This document shows, in pieces, positions 12,583 to 12,619 of a stretch of DNA of 12,619 nucleotides. Location of the stretch: contig CAYTKP010000026.1 in assembly GCA_964438695.1 (NCBI GenBank), positions 1 to 12,619 of the forward strand. Reading direction: 5' to 3'. The notes under the pieces were generated by a model. The model saw nothing but the letters and a program-made list of their open reading frames with translations, was not told the origin of the DNA and searched no databases. Every line of letters starts with the position of its first letter. Positions within the stretch are counted from its first letter, which is position 1. The stretch comes from Phoenicimicrobium sp964438695. GTDB taxonomy: Bacteria > Atribacterota > Phoenicimicrobiia > Phoenicimicrobiales > Phoenicimicrobiaceae. Made by a program: the position numbers and the translations under genes.

Positions 12583-12619
12583 GTTTTCTCCTGAATTTAG
12601 TTAGTTGGTTAGTTAGTTA

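Overview
AT-rich window from what looks like a strictly anaerobic, hydrogen-metabolising bacterium. Bacterial signs are a Rex redox repressor, a SPOR-domain cell-envelope protein, strong GGAGG/GAGGTGAT ribosome binding sites and a sigma70-type extended -10 promoter. No marker gene allows a firm taxonomic call. An uncultured fermenter of the Atribacterota/Aerophobetes/Thermotogota sort is my guess only.

Layout. Everything is on the minus strand except one gene. Reading along the minus strand from the right edge: hypA (12582-12241); then a complete 14-gene membrane-bound hydrogenase operon in the order mbhA-B-C-D-E-F-G-H-I-J-K-L-M-N (12084-3938), the order I know from Pyrococcus furiosus. It is preceded by a recognisable promoter (12210-12181). 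A hydrogenase maturation endopeptidase gene (hycI-like, plus strand, 3450-3899) converges on the operon's end. A 453-nt gene-free stretch (2997-3449) holds an imperfect inverted-repeat element. Left of it lie a SPOR-domain membrane protein and rex, then a near-consensus Rex operator (1713-1730). Last comes a tightly overlapping regulatory operon: DRTGG protein, CBS-pair/anti-sigma-type ATPase fusion, second DRTGG protein, and the first 18 codons of a PHP-domain protein running off the left edge.

How it works together. MbhJ, MbhK, MbhL and MbhN form the peripheral arm, which takes electrons from reduced ferredoxin to a [NiFe] site. All four nickel-site cysteines and the iron-sulfur cysteine motifs are present. 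MbhM anchors this arm, and MbhA-H plus MbhI form an Mrp-antiporter-like ion pump, so the complex should couple H2 evolution to a Na+ or H+ gradient. HypA delivers nickel and the HycI-like protease should remove the 32-residue tail of MbhL. The left operon resembles the accessory genes found next to electron-bifurcating [FeFe] hydrogenases in other anaerobes; Rex, which senses NADH/NAD+, and the operator suggest redox control of that operon. The window would then join two hydrogen systems: a ferredoxin-dependent ion pump and, just beyond the left edge, possibly an NADH-linked hydrogenase.
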